A stretch of DNA of 64,000 bases from Leuctra nigra (taxonomy: Eukaryota; Arthropoda; Insecta; Plecoptera; Leuctridae). Below are positions 51,030 through 63,800 of the stretch, piece by piece. The stretch is taken from assembly GCA_934045905.1 (NCBI GenBank), contig OW203762.1:23034345-23098344 (forward strand), given 5' to 3'. Made by a program: the position numbers and the translations under genes. Each line of letters starts with the position of its first letter. Position 1 is the first letter of the stretch. The notes under the pieces were generated by a model. That model did not search any database, had not been told where the DNA came from, and worked only from the letters and a program-made list of their open reading frames with translations.

Positions 51030-52750
51030 ACCCAAGCCTCTTTCTTCCCTTATCACGCCAAGTATCCTCCATTACTTGTCTAACATTCAAATATCACGCC
51101 ATATAATCCCCCTTTACTTGCCCAACAATAAAGTGTCACGCCAATCCTTCCTTATACTTGTCCAACAATAAAGCATCCCGCCGTGTATCCTTCCTTACTC
51201 GTCCAACAATCAAATATCACGCCATATGTCTTTCCTTACTCGTCCAACAATCAAATATCACACCATATCCTTCCTTACTTGTCCAACAATAAAGTATCAC
51301 GCCGTATGTCCTTCCTTACTTGTCCAACAATCAAATATCACGCCATATGTCCTCCCTTACTTGTCCAACAATCAAATATCACGCCATATGTCCTCCCTTA
51401 CTTGTCCAACAATCAAATATCACGCCATATGTCCTTCCTTACTCGTCCAACAATCAAATATCACACCATATCCTTCCTTACTTGTCCAACAATCAAATAT
51501 CACACCATATTCTCCCTTACTTGTCCAACAATCAAATATCATACCATATTCTCCCTTACTTGTCCAACAATCAAATATCACGCCATATGTCCTTCCTTAC
51601 TCGTCCAACAATCAAATATCACGCCATATGTCCTTCCTTACTTGTCCAACAATCAAATATCATTCCATATGTCCTCCCTTACTTGTCCAACAATAAAGTA
51701 TCGCATATTTATCCTCCTTTACATCACCAGCCAAGTAGCACATACAGATATACTCTCTCAAAAGTAACATCTTTATAACTTCCATTTTCCCTTCAGTATC
51801 TTCCTTTCATCCAAGAAAGTACCTCACAGCAAATCTCAAGAAAATGATAGTGAACTCTTCCTGAACGCCAAAGAGAAGATAGTGAAATGGGCATGAATCT
51901 AGTGATAGTGTAGTGAACGTTCGTGGATGATAGATAGAAACGTGTGTGCCGCCCCCAATGAGAGGCCCCCAATGAGAGACCTATACTTAACATTGTGATA
52001 ATTTCAAGAAAGAACAATCAAGTCATGACGATGACATATCTCCTACAGAGAATACGAAATTATACCAACATAAACTGATAATATGTAAGAAGAGTTTGAT
52101 TGAAATTAACGAATTCAGACACAAATATATGCATATCTAAATCTTTTTTTAAAAATCAACGACTATGCACATTCAGTAATACATATCGCTTCCTATAATG
52201 GAAATTACAAATTAGGATAAATAAACAATGTATAATACTATTCAACAAAGGATTTAATTAGTATTGTGCTAGTTTTGTACAAATTGTGAATATGACTACT
52301 TGGAAAATGAACTATCAATTGTAAAGCAAAAGATATGTACAAATAGTTAAGACATTCCAAATATTGATGTGGGATTTCTGAAATGTTGTTCGAAAAGGTT
52401 ATTCGGCATTATTTTTGTCGAAATCTGCGTCAATAATGCACCTCTTTTCTGATCTCTTTCGCAGAGAATGGCTCTGTTTCTACTTATTTCCTGCCGGGAA
52501 GAATGTGTAATTTAGTACAGTATTGTAAATACATTATTAAAATAGCCATATTCATAAGTACTATGCAAGTAAATAGAGAATGTAAAGTGTCATTGACAGT
52601 GATCGTGTGTGTTTTGAGATGATTATCGAAATTTTAAATTAGTTTTTTTTCTGACAAGATATCACTCTTTGGATGAAAGTATAAAAAAGATACAATAAAA
52701 CGAATTCAGTAACTTGTATACGATATAAAGACGGTATATTCTTTCTAAAG
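51030..52750 (+). other. kn: COE 3' UTR and probable 3' end region
   Basis: Sequence after the TAG stop is most simply the 3' UTR of the isoform ending in exon 50920-51029. It starts with the minisatellite described separately. Beyond it are AATAAA hexamers at 52220-52225 and 52694-52699 in AT-rich sequence. The true cleavage site cannot be told from sequence; it could also lie within the minisatellite, at one of its AATAAA-bearing units, or further 3'. Confidence 0.45.
51053..51722. repeat. 39/41-bp minisatellite in the COE 3' UTR
   Basis: GTCCAACAAT occurs at 51201, 51242, 51281, 51322, 51363, 51404, 51445, 51484, 51523, 51562, 51603, 51644 and 51685, giving spacings of 41 or 39. The unit reads about CAAATATCACGCCATATGTC plus CTTCCTTACTTGTCCAACAAT. 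In four units CAATCAAATATC is replaced by CAATAAAGTATC or close variants, creating AATAAA at 51127, 51167, 51288 and 51692. Three frames are open through the array, producing false ORFs. Confidence 0.93.
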
Positions 52751-54060
52751 TATTCAATTTTACTAAAAAGGAAACAGTTATACCAAACAATTATCAAGTA
52801 CTACTATAGATATACCTAGTGATTTTGTCAAATTTTCATAGACATTTTTATTGTTCAAATAGTGACCAAGTTATTTATATTCCTTTGTAATATTTGTTAC
52901 TTTTTAATATGTTTTATTGCATCAACCACCATTTTATTAAGTCATTTCATAGCCTTAAGCGTATTCCACTTTGAAAATAGCTCATCAACGAATCACAGTA
53001 GAAATTATTAATTTATTTTAATTGTTTGTTAATTCAGCATCAGCTACATGTTTTCTTAAAATTTATTATATGAAAAAATATTGATGTACAATATTAAAAA
53101 TACTTTTTGACAATCTCTTCACTCGTGTCTTTTTAGTGCCAAAGTGTAAATTTTACCTCCTTTTGATGATTCCTTTGAAAGAGCAGAGACGGGAGAGGAA
53201 GATGGGAGGCTGGGGAGATTATAGGGAAGATTTTCACTGAAGATAAAGTTTGTAAACCTATAACCAAATCCTTTTTATTCCAGATTTGATTGTTCACAAG
53301 TAACAAGTTAAGATAGATATTTAGATGTTGCTAAATGTATATGGGAAACTTCGTAAAAACAGATTATTTGATTCGTTTATCAGAAACAAAATCAGATACT
53401 GTCACAATTAATTTGAAATAGTGAATATTGCTGGACCAGAGATGGTGAGAGTAGATAACGATGATTTTTCCCAGCGAGGAAATACGTGGAACTAGATGCA
53501 TACATTCATATCATTTTGCCATCATTAGTACTTAATTACAATCAATCTTAGTTCATCATTGATATCAACTTACATGCTCCTAACTACTGATAGAGCAGTT
53601 TATAAATAAACAGTGAATAATTTCGATGAAAACTGGTTTTGATTTAATTTCTTAAAGTTATCTTGTTCATAAAGGTAGGTACTCACTTCAAAAGCCTCAA
53701 ACAATTAGTGTATAAATAATATTATCTTCGAGTGTTTTGAGTCACGAATACTAAAATCTTGTTGCATCAACAGTTCGAAGTTTGACAATTCTCAAAAACG
53801 TAGTAAGAACATGAAAGAAGATTGCAAAACTCATGTTTTTGCTACGAATAAAACGTAAATACAGACTAAGTGCTTGAGCATTATCGTTTAATTAGTTACC
53901 TTCACCAGAAGACATTTGATTATGTTTACATCTCATTTAGACAGTTTTGTTTAAACAGCTCCGAATGACATCACAACTTTCTACTGGAGCAGAAATTTAG
54001 AAAATTAATGCAGATTTTCAAATGCTGTCAGCAATAAATATTTATAGTTCTTGTTGCAAG

Positions 54061-54197
54061 GGGTTGGTAGACCTGATATCCTCGCCATGTGTTGGCAACA
54101 TCAACCCCATCCTAAGTGCTCTCAGATGCTGCGATATGGTCCATATTGTGTGAAGATTAAATCTCAATCACCTTTTTCAACTCTTTTGTCTGATTGA
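54061..54197 (+). pseudogene. Possible duplicated COE terminal exon (relic or alternative)
   Basis: The sequence AGGGGTTGGTAG at 54059-54070 repeats the start of the real terminal exon at 50918-50929 exactly. The next 17 bases match at about 13 positions after a one-base insertion. An AG at 54059-54060 could serve as acceptor. In the COE phase it reads VGRPDILAMCWQHQPHPKCS and continues to a TGA at 54195-54197; in the shifted frame the similarity to LVSSP and NPF of the true exon is better (LISSPCVGNINPI). I read this as a decayed tandem copy of the exon, less likely a used alternative end. The similarity was found by eye. Confidence 0.4.
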
Positions 54198-54650
54198 TCG
54201 CAAACTGATACATAATATTCAAATGCATCAACAATAGATAACAACAATAAAATATAATCACGAAAGATCTTCGGGATGCTGAAAATGTTTCCGTCATCTC
54301 TGACACTTCTGGTTTGTATGGAGAAATACCATTATTTTTGTTTACATAAAAACAGTAGATACCGCAATTTTTGTTAAATGTTTGTTTACAAAAAAAATAT
54401 ACTTAAACTAGAACTTGTACTTACAAAAATATAAAAGTCCAAAAATATGTTTATCAATTAAGATGTAACATAAAATTTTTACATATTTGTATGGATCAAA
54501 TTAAACAGTAAATTTTAATAAAATCTGGTTTGAAAAATTACAGAAAGATTATCTTTTTATCTATTCGTCAATTAAGACTCAGTCAATTGATATACAACGT
54601 GAAACAGATTATTTGTATGTTTTACGTCATTGTACTGCAAATGTCTATTC

Positions 54651-54783
54651 TTGACGGATGAATGTTGAGGCTGTAGAAGCCAATAGTGGGAACCTTCCCC
54701 GCATTTGCCTCTCGACTGAGTTAAACCACGAGAAACCGTCCGTCAGGAACGGCGACCTAGGTAATCGAACCCAAGACGATAGC
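54651..54783 (-). mobile_element. SINE fragment, copy 2
   Basis: The minus strand carries GGGTTCGATTACCTAGGTCG, CTCGTGGTTTAACTCAGTCG, AGGCAAATGCGGGGAAGG and the start of the body. The 3' third and the A box are missing. It is more diverged than copy 1. Confidence 0.75.
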
Positions 54784-54901
54784 ATTATTTTGACAAATAC
54801 TTATTATATGGGATAAAAATTGGCGGTGACATAAACTCTAATCGTCTAATCGTTCAAGACATTTGAAAACTTAATCTAGTTCTATCGAGCATTATTTCAC
54901 T

Positions 54902-55050
54902 CTAAGGTCTAGTTTTTAAATACTCAGCTAAAACCAGAAATTAAGTTAACAAAGTCATTCTAGGAATGTCATTGGTTGCTGCCATGGCAATATAGTCATA
55001 ATCAACCGTTTAAAAGTTATCAGCAGAGTATAGAAAGACCAGCCCTTAGT
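54902..55050 (-). mobile_element. Foldback MITE family 1, copy b (inverted)
   Basis: This has the same ends as copy a in the opposite orientation. The left end is CTAAGGTCTAG...AATACTCAGCTAA and the right end CAGCAGAGTATAGAAAGACC-AGCCCTTAG. The interior has the reverse complement of CCATGGCAACAACCAAT. It is more diverged than copy a. Confidence 0.75.
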
Positions 55051-55072
55051 GACCCTCAGTAGCATTTAGGGC

Positions 55073-55735
55073 CACTAAGGGTCAGTTTTCAATACTCAGC
55101 TAAATTTTAAACAGTTGATTATGACTATTGCCATGGCAACAACCAATTACTGTAATGACTTAAGGTGCTGCAAGCGCGAGCGATTTTGCTGCTTTTTGTA
55201 GACACTTTTTGCGATACGATTGGAGACGAAATGGGTAGACCAAATTATTTGAAATTTTAATTATGGTTAGATAAAAGACAAACTTAGGGTTATCCCTTGG
55301 TACAATTTTCATTTTTTGTTTCGTTAATTAGTAATAATTAGTGGATTTTTGGTGAAAAATTAGCTATTTTTTGTCTCCCTGGGCGCCGTATAAAATTAAA
55401 TTTCAAAAATGTGCCAATGGATAACCCTAAGTTTGTCTTTCATCTAATCATGATTAAAATTTGAGATCAATTGGTTTACGGGTTTGGTCTCCAATCGTAT
55501 CGCAAATTTCATAGTTTGCGCGGTTTTGTTGAATAACCGGCGCCAAATTAACGATGCAATCAGCAAAAATGAAAAAGTGCTACTAATATACAATCAGACT
55601 GATCATGTGAACATCCTGTAAAAGTTACACTCACTTACGAAACAATTTTTCTCTCTCAATTTTCTAAAACGGCCGAGCGCTAGTATCACCTTAACTACTG
55701 GGTTTAGCAGAGGATTGAAAGCTGACCTTAAAAGT
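55073..55735 (+). mobile_element. Foldback MITE family 1, copy c, interrupted by another element
   Basis: The left half is 55073-55163 (CACTAAGGGTCAGTTTTCAA, CATGGCAACAACCAATTACT) and the right half 55691-55735 (ACTGGGTTTAGCAGAGGATT, GAAAGCTGACCTTA). When the 527-bp insert is ignored, the halves align with copy a, showing that the insert arrived later. It is within 25 bases of copy b. Confidence 0.78.
55164..55690. mobile_element. TTAA-flanked foldback element, 527 bp
   Basis: TTAA at 55160-55163 and 55691-55694 flank the element, which begins GGTGCTGCAAGCGC and ends GCGCTAGTATCACC. Inside are long inverted arms: TGCGATACGATTGGAGAC near 55209 against its reverse complement near 55487-55504, and GACAAACTTAGGGTTATCC near 55277 against its reverse complement near 55419. 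The TTAA duplication is characteristic of piggyBac-superfamily elements; the ends do not show the usual CCC start, so superfamily placement is tentative. There is no coding capacity. Confidence 0.78.
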
Positions 55736-58700
55736 GTAAAAACTTTAATTTTAAAGAATTATTTTTTTCTCCCATTTGTCAAATCTTTGCCCGAACAATA
55801 TTCGCCCCCTGGACATGGCGAGCCTCATGGCCGAGCCGCCGAGACTGTAAGGCGAGCAAGAGAAGGGTTTGAACGACACCCCAGCAGACAGATGAGCTGC
55901 GCACGTGGCTCAGCGGATTACGCGCAACACGTGCTGCGACTCGGTTTACACGGCGCAGCGACAGCAGAAGTGACAGCGTTGACAAAACGTTGACAGCGTT
56001 GAGTTTATCTCTCATCGCGCAATAGTTGTTGGACGATAATAGTTGGTACACACATGAGCACAAAATAGGACATTACTATCTGTCTTTTAGTATTTACATA
56101 CGTGGGGTTACTTCCTACCCTGAATAAGCAGTGTCTGATTTTTAAAAAGGAAAATAATGTGAGAAAATACATAAATCGTAAGCTTCAGAATGTCAATTTT
56201 GCATTATGTAAAAAAATCAAAATCTTTGGCAAACATATTATAACATACTCAACTTTATTTTAATTTCAATCCAATATAAAGTCACAATTCATTATTGTTT
56301 ATTATAATTTACCTAGATTTTGTATGCACACAACCTGTTTTTACCAAAATTTTATTTTTTTATGAAGGTCACAAGGTAGGGAAAACCAATGCAGTTTCAA
56401 AGATAAATTCCAATAGAAATGCATCAATTTTCAATATTTATTTTGTCATATCAAGTCGATGATGCCATATTACTAATCACTGTCTATTTCAAACTCCAGC
56501 CAATCATTCAAAATCAAGATAACAATTATTCTCTCATCTCCGCGTTGAGTAGCTCAGAAATATTTCCGCCACTCTGCAGCTAAATCTGTGTAATCGCATC
56601 ACAGACAAGTTGAAGGGCCGATTATTAGCCGTTCCATCGCTGCATGCATGCAGATATGAGGGGTGAATGTGGACATGAAGATTGCTTGTATGCCATTCGA
56701 GCCGACACGTGCGACAATGCTACACGCATTCTTGTGTAGAGATTATAATTGGGCCCCGACTACTCAAATACATTAGTATATTAAAGAGCAACAGAAAGAA
56801 GCGTGTTTAGGGGGGTTGGTTTATTCACACAAATTACGAGTTTTTGGGGTGTGAGGGGGAGGGAGGGTGGAAATCATGTTCGCTAGACCAATCACTTGTT
56901 AATAATAATAACAATCGGACAAAATGTGATTGCCAATGTCTACATGAGATCGTGTTTCAAGAAGTAAGGGGGTGGGGTGAAATGTGGGGGAGAAGAGAGT
57001 TCAAAGCGAGTTGGTAAGTTATTTTGAATGTGGACTGAGTTTTATTTGTTTAAAAGGAAGGATGAGCTGAACTGCCATTATTAGGATTGTGCCCGTCTCG
57101 TTGAAGATAATAATATACAATAAGTTATGCAATGGTTGCTCTTGTGTAGCCATTTATTATAATTTTTATTTGAAAACGGCTTATAAAGATTATAATTCCT
57201 TAAACTTTTCAATTTTATACAAAACTCATAATGTTTAATGATAATATTTTTTACATATTATGATCATTGATGCACAAGTAGCTTTCGTATAAGTTGTCAA
57301 TTTTCCTTTTGAAATTCCATGTTGTGGGCACCACTTTTTTGTAGTTAAAATTACGAGTCACTAGCACATTTTAACTCGATTTCGCTGCAAACCTACGACA
57401 AAATCGCAGTAATGTCGCACTGCATAGTCAAGGTATTAAAAACTAAGCACCTTAATCAATATAAAGATCATCAATAATAATTCTCAAGACAAAAAGCATC
57501 GTACGAGACAAGATTATTATTCTAATAAAATCATTAAGATCTTACTATAAAGTAAAGTAGTAATAAAAGTGTATACTTGCCGTAAGCGTGTGTGTAGTTG
57601 ATAGTGATTGCGAGTGATAGTGATCAGGGATCCTTGCTGTCGATGATGTCATGTCTTGCTAGATAAGAGTTCTCCTGGTGAGTCTTCTCTCAGATGCTCG
57701 CGAGTGTTTGACGACAGATCAAGAGGTGGCGACGGATCACAGTTTGTTGTCGTTCAAAGCTGCGTGCAAAGTGGATGTTTGTTCTTTTGGAAATTGCGTA
57801 GTGTGTGGTGATTGATGGTTTTATGGAAATGTCGATGATGTATGAAATGTTTGTGAAAAGTGGTGTGAATCAAAAGTGCAAGGTGTTTGAAGTTTTCTAA
57901 TGTTTGTGATGATTGTGAATTTTGTGCGAATTTGGGATTTACCTTGGATTAAATCGATGAATTGGATTATTCCGAATAAGGTCAGTAAAATATGTGTACT
58001 AAAAATTAAAATAATACCTAATATAAATAATAAGTTCGTAATTTATTCATATAAAATTCTGTTAAAATTTAGTTCTCTGAACTAAATGTTAACTATGTGT
58101 TAACTAATTTAATTTGTAATGTTGTTTGTTATACGACATTTAATATTATGTGTAATGTGATGTGTTAAGTTATACTCTTTGACGCAAACAATAATGTTAT
58201 CTCGTATGGCTCCTCGACTTGGTATAGATTCGGCACCTCCACCGCTGCGCTTTTGTAAACATTGAGATGGCTGCATGGATAACTTATACGGTAGTCAGTA
58301 GGGATGCACGACGTAAAAAGAACTCGGAGCTCGAACCCTGGACCTTTCAGTTGTGTAACATCGTTTTCTGCCTTTCACAGTTGTTAAAATGTAATAATCT
58401 TTGGTACACAACGTGTGTGAATCTTTTCATGTTTACTTTTACGTAATACTTACATTTTCACAACGCACAGCGGATACATTTCTTACGTTTTTATGTATGA
58501 TTAGTGCTAGTTTTAACAATGTTTGTAGTTTTAGTCATAAGTCATAAATACTCCGTCATGTCTTCGAGTGGATCGCGTCATATTTGCTTGTGTCGTGAGA
58601 CTTGTGATCGTCTCCATTGTTTCATCGGCTGGGATTGAAATGAGTCGCTCGCTCGCCAGGTGACGACAAGTCGCTTGCGATGTTTTCAGAACAAGCGATG

Positions 58701-59767
58701 ATCGATCATGAAAATTAGTTCTTCTCTTTCTTTGTCATGATGAGATAAATGCAGTGAAAGTGCATAAATGGATTACCAATAAAATAAACGAGCAGCTTCT
58801 TCGTAAGTAGATTAGTTTTAGTAGATATTATATTTTATAACAATGCATTATTATGCAGTTTATCATTGATATGGTGTATCGATATCTTTGTTATTTTCTT
58901 CCAAACAGAAGGAAAGGTACAATTAAAGTGCTTCTGTTTGTGATGATAGATGATGAATAATGTTAAAACTTCATATTTCATCATATTTTAATTTTATTTA
59001 AAAAATAAAAAGTTATTATATAAAAAGTTATTATATAATTGTGATTCACAATGCTCTACAGAGAAACACAAATCGTCTACAATAGATATAAGTCCGGCAA
59101 TGGGGGCTGAAGTTGGTAGAATGTGCTTATAGAAAATATCATTCGAACCAATGCATTCAAACCCTATCTATAGATACCTGCTTAATTAAATTAGCTATAA
59201 TTGAGATCATGGATGTTTTCGGAACCACAGAGTTGCGAGGCTGTCATAATGACGGTTTGTTCTGTTTGGTGGGATTTTGGCCCTGATAAGGACCGTTGGC
59301 GACGTATTCTTATGACGATTCTTAGCTATAATTGATTTCACAATATTTCATTGCAATTGTTATTGTTTGTTTTTTAATTATTTTTAGCCAATCAAAGGTT
59401 GACGGACTGTTCACGAATAAATAACAGTCTTCTTACTTTGAACTATTTGTTTGCTTGAACGTTTTTACTTTTATTAGAGGGATGTTTGTGGTGCTCAGTT
59501 TCAACAGCGGGAAATAAGAAAGGAAAACTATAACCCCAAAACGCTCGCTTCGCTAGCATAAACGTATAATCATCTGTAAGTTTAGTGTATGTCACCCGAC
59601 TGTAGGTATGTTGAACCAAGTTTAAGCAAGCTTAAGCAAGTAAGCTTTTCAGCACCTATACGATTTAAGCTTTAGCGATTCTTTTCTTTTTCTCTAAGCT
59701 GGAGATTTTTTAGCTCTTCGTAACGATTCTTTTGTATAAAAACAAATTGAAATAGTTGTCTCTATGG

Positions 59768-59805
59768 TATAGTTCATTGTTTTACTGCGTGAACAATGAA
59801 CTATA
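59768..59805. repeat. Short hairpin, 14-bp arms
   Basis: TATAGTTCATTGTT and AACAATGAACTATA are perfect inverted arms around a 10-base loop (TTACTGCGTG). The arm is too short for a typical pre-miRNA. Confidence 0.75.
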
Positions 59806-60559
59806 CATGTTATATCCCATTGAATGAATCATACCTGATTTAAAATTTAAATTGATGGTTACTTTAAGTTTAGACTTATAAAAATATTTAATTAATAAAA
59901 TAGTTTCCGAAATAGTTAAAGTTAACTAATTAAAATATGAATTTGGCGCGTCCACCTGACTGTAACATGTAGATCAGAGTTAATGACGTAGTTGTGCGTA
60001 CCGAACCAGCTACCGGTACGCTTCCCTGAGTCCAGCAGATACAAGATAATTTCATGCTAAAAATCGTACGGTACTTTCGCATCGGTTAAAATAAAGTTGT
60101 ATAAAGTAAGACTTCTCGCTAAATACTCCAACGACGTACAAGTTTTACCCATCAACTTTTTAACATAATCTCACCAGTAATCACAGTTCCTTCCTTAAAA
60201 ATAAATCGTGGATTTTTAAAAAGATTCCTTGTTCTAGCAATAGGTTGGTATTCCTGGTGGTTTTTAACTAGGACGGAATTGGAAATGAATTGCACCCTTG
60301 AGATGTTGGGATCAATAGGCCATGAGATCTTCCACCTCTCTTCTTTAGAAGGCAGTGAAAGCTATCGAAGAAAGTTGCAAGACTTAGGGCTGAAACGAGA
60401 CTCTAGGGGCAACATGGGGGGGGGCAACATGGGACAGGGGAGGAGGGAGCCAGGAACAGCCTGGGACAGAAAGAAGAGTTTGTACTTACTAATTGTGTGA
60501 CATAATCAGAACAATTCTGTGAAATAAAAAATTACGAATTTATGCAATTTGAAAACGTA

Positions 60560-60850
60560 TTTTTCTAATGGTATTTAACGTCGCACTGTTCTGCAACTAG
60601 GATAATGGCTGCCGGTGATTAAGATAATGACAACGAATGAATATAAGTGATTGGGAGATGATGAAGACGATGTTGGTGATGATGAATAAGGATGGGCGAT
60701 GGGGAGGCGGTCGTGGCATATTCGTAGTGAACCTTCCCAGCATTTGACTCTCGACTGAGGGAAGCACGAAAGAGACATATAGTTCGGAGAGTCACGGTAA
60801 TCGAACTGGGACCGCCAGAGTGCAAGCCCAGAGAAAACGTCATTTCAAAC
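60560..60850 (-). mobile_element. SINE, copy 3
   Basis: This is collinear with copy 1: the 3' part GTTGCAGAACAGTGCGACGT at 60577-60597, the body (GGCGGTCGTGGC on the plus strand, GAACCTTCCCAGCATTTG) and the B-box region (GGTAATCGAACTGGGACC on the plus strand). The word CGTCGCACTGTTCTGCA is shared exactly with copy 1. Confidence 0.82.
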
Positions 60851-63800
60851 GGACGTATATGATTGTGTGATTTCTCGAAAATTCAACCAGTTACTGTTTT
60901 TTTTGTACAAATGTATTTTTGGACTTTTAGTGAAATATGTCCAGGACACGAATTGAGTCCTGGCTCTGTAGGCTCTATGATGAAATTGATATTTTTCACA
61001 ATTTTCGAGAACCTCAAAGCAGATTAATTAGCAAAAATGCAATTCAAAAATGATTTCCTAAAATGTAGACATCTCTACTTACAAATTTTCGTTGGGTAAA
61101 GAAAGTGCTAGGAGAAATCTATATTTGATAAAGATGCAATGCCAGAAAACTATAAATATTTCGAAGACAAGATAACACCAAGCTGAGATGTGCTTGATAC
61201 TCCAATCTAGTTCCAATCAATAAAGATTTAAATGTTTGAAGTAATCGAAAACAAAACAAAAATAAATGCTTCTTATTCGGTCAGTTGCAGGATTCAACTT
61301 GATTCAACTAAGGCAGAGCACTTACTAACTGTAGGGAAAGAGAAGGAATAGCCAAGGAGAAGTATTTGAATAGCTGAAGATCAAGAGTATCTACACCAAT
61401 AATGTCTTCCATATTATCTCAACTCAACGCACTGTCAATTGAAAGAAAACACATCCCACTTACTGTTTGGTTTTTCAGTGACTTTCCCACAGCTCCAAAG
61501 AGTTTATTTTCTTCTATGGAAGCTATACGATATTTTACGTCTATAATAAAAGTAGACCTGTTACCGGAAATTAATTCGTTATCTAGTTAGGATAAACGGT
61601 TCAATGTTTCATTTAATTATTAATTCATTGAAGGAAAAATATGACATGGTAAATCGGTTTAAATTAAACGTATTTTTTTCTTCAATTTTGCGTCTGCTCG
61701 GTACAATGGTTAACAATAGGAAGTTACAATAGTTGAACCTTAACTTAATGAAATGATGGTGCGATGTTTACCTTATCGATAGAATTTGAAATGTATTATA
61801 TAAAATTGCAACGTGACCGGACACACGGATTATAATGGAAGTTAAACCAATTTAAGTGTTATCACTAAGTTTTATTTAACTGATTTTCAAGGAGTTGTAA
61901 AAATGTCTAGCGACAGCATAATTGCTGGCGTAACTTTGACGTGATTACGGAAAATACAAAGAAACTAAAAAATAATCTATAGTCTAAATAATTTAAAGTT
62001 TTGTTTTTAAATTCCTGTTTGTGTAAAGAAACATTTTAATAAATATGTATTCCTGCAGTAAACATCGTTTTTAAGGGTGATTTCATTAAACCTGCTGTAT
62101 CAGTGATTAGTGAATATTGAGGCAGCTGCTTGGAGTAATCCAACTTGATTCATTGAACTTGGATCAATGGCGTCTTTGTAGATCTCATGCCGTCATTCTT
62201 ATGACGTAGACACGACTTATCTCTTTGATAAACAGTTACAAGTTCAATATTGGCGCTCGGGAAATATTGCAGTATACACGATGTCGCAGCTTACAAAATA
62301 ACACGCTTTTCATGGAATTTTAGTGTGCTTTGGAGGTAATATAGCCATAAGTATTCTGTTCTCTTTACCCACAGATAGTTTTAAGTCTTGAATGAAAGCA
62401 CTCAATATTCTTGAAATTAATATAAGGATATATTTTAAGTGGGCAAAGCGAGTGTGTCATATTGACTGTTTTGGCTCTGGTCCCCTCTTGTCTGATTTTC
62501 TGATGGTTGAAAAGTGAACATTAGCAAGCCCCCCCCCCCCCCCCCCCTTCATCATAGTCAGCTATATCGTTTAAGAACTTGTTATTGACATTCATTTTGA
62601 AATAGATGTCATAATTGTAAATGATCGATATAATTGCACAATAATATTGCAGATTAATTTTGAACTTAACAGTACTTACTTATCAACGCGAGAGTTTTCT
62701 TATACTTTACACCCCAATCAAAAACTACCTTACGGAAAAATATAAAGTAATATGCCCACACATACGTACGTGTATCCAAATTAAAATTTTTAAACAATAC
62801 CTAGTGAAAATAAGGAATTAATTAATTGCAATATTGCAATTTAATTAGGGAAGAGATATTTTACACAACATTAAACAATAATTCTTAAATATTTTGAAGT
62901 TGTAAAACAGTCATTTGAAATTAAATGAGTGAAATGTGTGCTTTGTATCGCAATGCGAGTGTACCTACACAGACTCTTAGTTCCTATATTAGCTACCAGG
63001 AGCAGGAGCGCTCGGACAAGCAACTTGATAGCACATAGTTCTCCCGCTTCACGATAGGTAGCGTTGGCTGCCACTAAAGACAGCCTGTTGACTAAATATA
63101 TTTTTCATCCTTTTTTACTATTACCGTATCTTGAGATAATGTTATTTACTTATCTATGAATTTTCCTCTAATCTTGTCAATAGCTATACCTTCAGACTTA
63201 TCAATAAAAATCTTATATTTACTTAACCTTTAATTTTTGTCGTTTCATTTAATCTTCAATAAAAGTCAACACAATGAGTTCAAGATAACATTCAATATAA
63301 GTGATTCCAATCCACATGAATTCAAAGAAACTACATCAAAGAAAATGTATATAACAAAGCCTGGTTTAACTCATTTATCATTTGCTTTGTACGAATATAG
63401 TACATAATCAATTACAGAAGATAAAGAGATTAAATGATTATTAAGAGTAAAATGAAGATAAGGTTAAGTAGACGTCTTTAATCTATGTTGGTATTCGAAT
63501 TCAATTTAAAATATATATTCAGTTCCTAGAACTAATAAACGTAATACAATAAAAAGCTATGTTTTGAACACAAATTTTCGTAATTTTATTTCTGATATTC
63601 TGTACAATAGATGATTGCATCTTTTATAATGTTATAATGAAATTTTCTGAAAGATGTAATAACTTTCGTCTACCTTATCCCCAGCCTTGCAATTATACCT
63701 TCTAAGTTGAATGATATTAAATATATACTACATATACTGGGAATTAATCTACATAAATGGGAAGAATCCATTTCTTTGAGTAAACTTTTTGAAAAAAACA

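Noticed and set aside
51183..51778. Three overlapping plus-strand ORFs of 150-194 codons
   Set aside because: They arise from the 39/41-bp minisatellite in the 3' UTR, open in all three frames with a repeated LTCPTIKYHAICP type pattern; no sign of selection on one frame.
60279..60500. 73-codon plus-strand ORF with MEMNCTLEMLGSIGHEIFHL
   Set aside because: Looks more protein-like than most, but no family was recognised and the end runs into a G-rich simple repeat.
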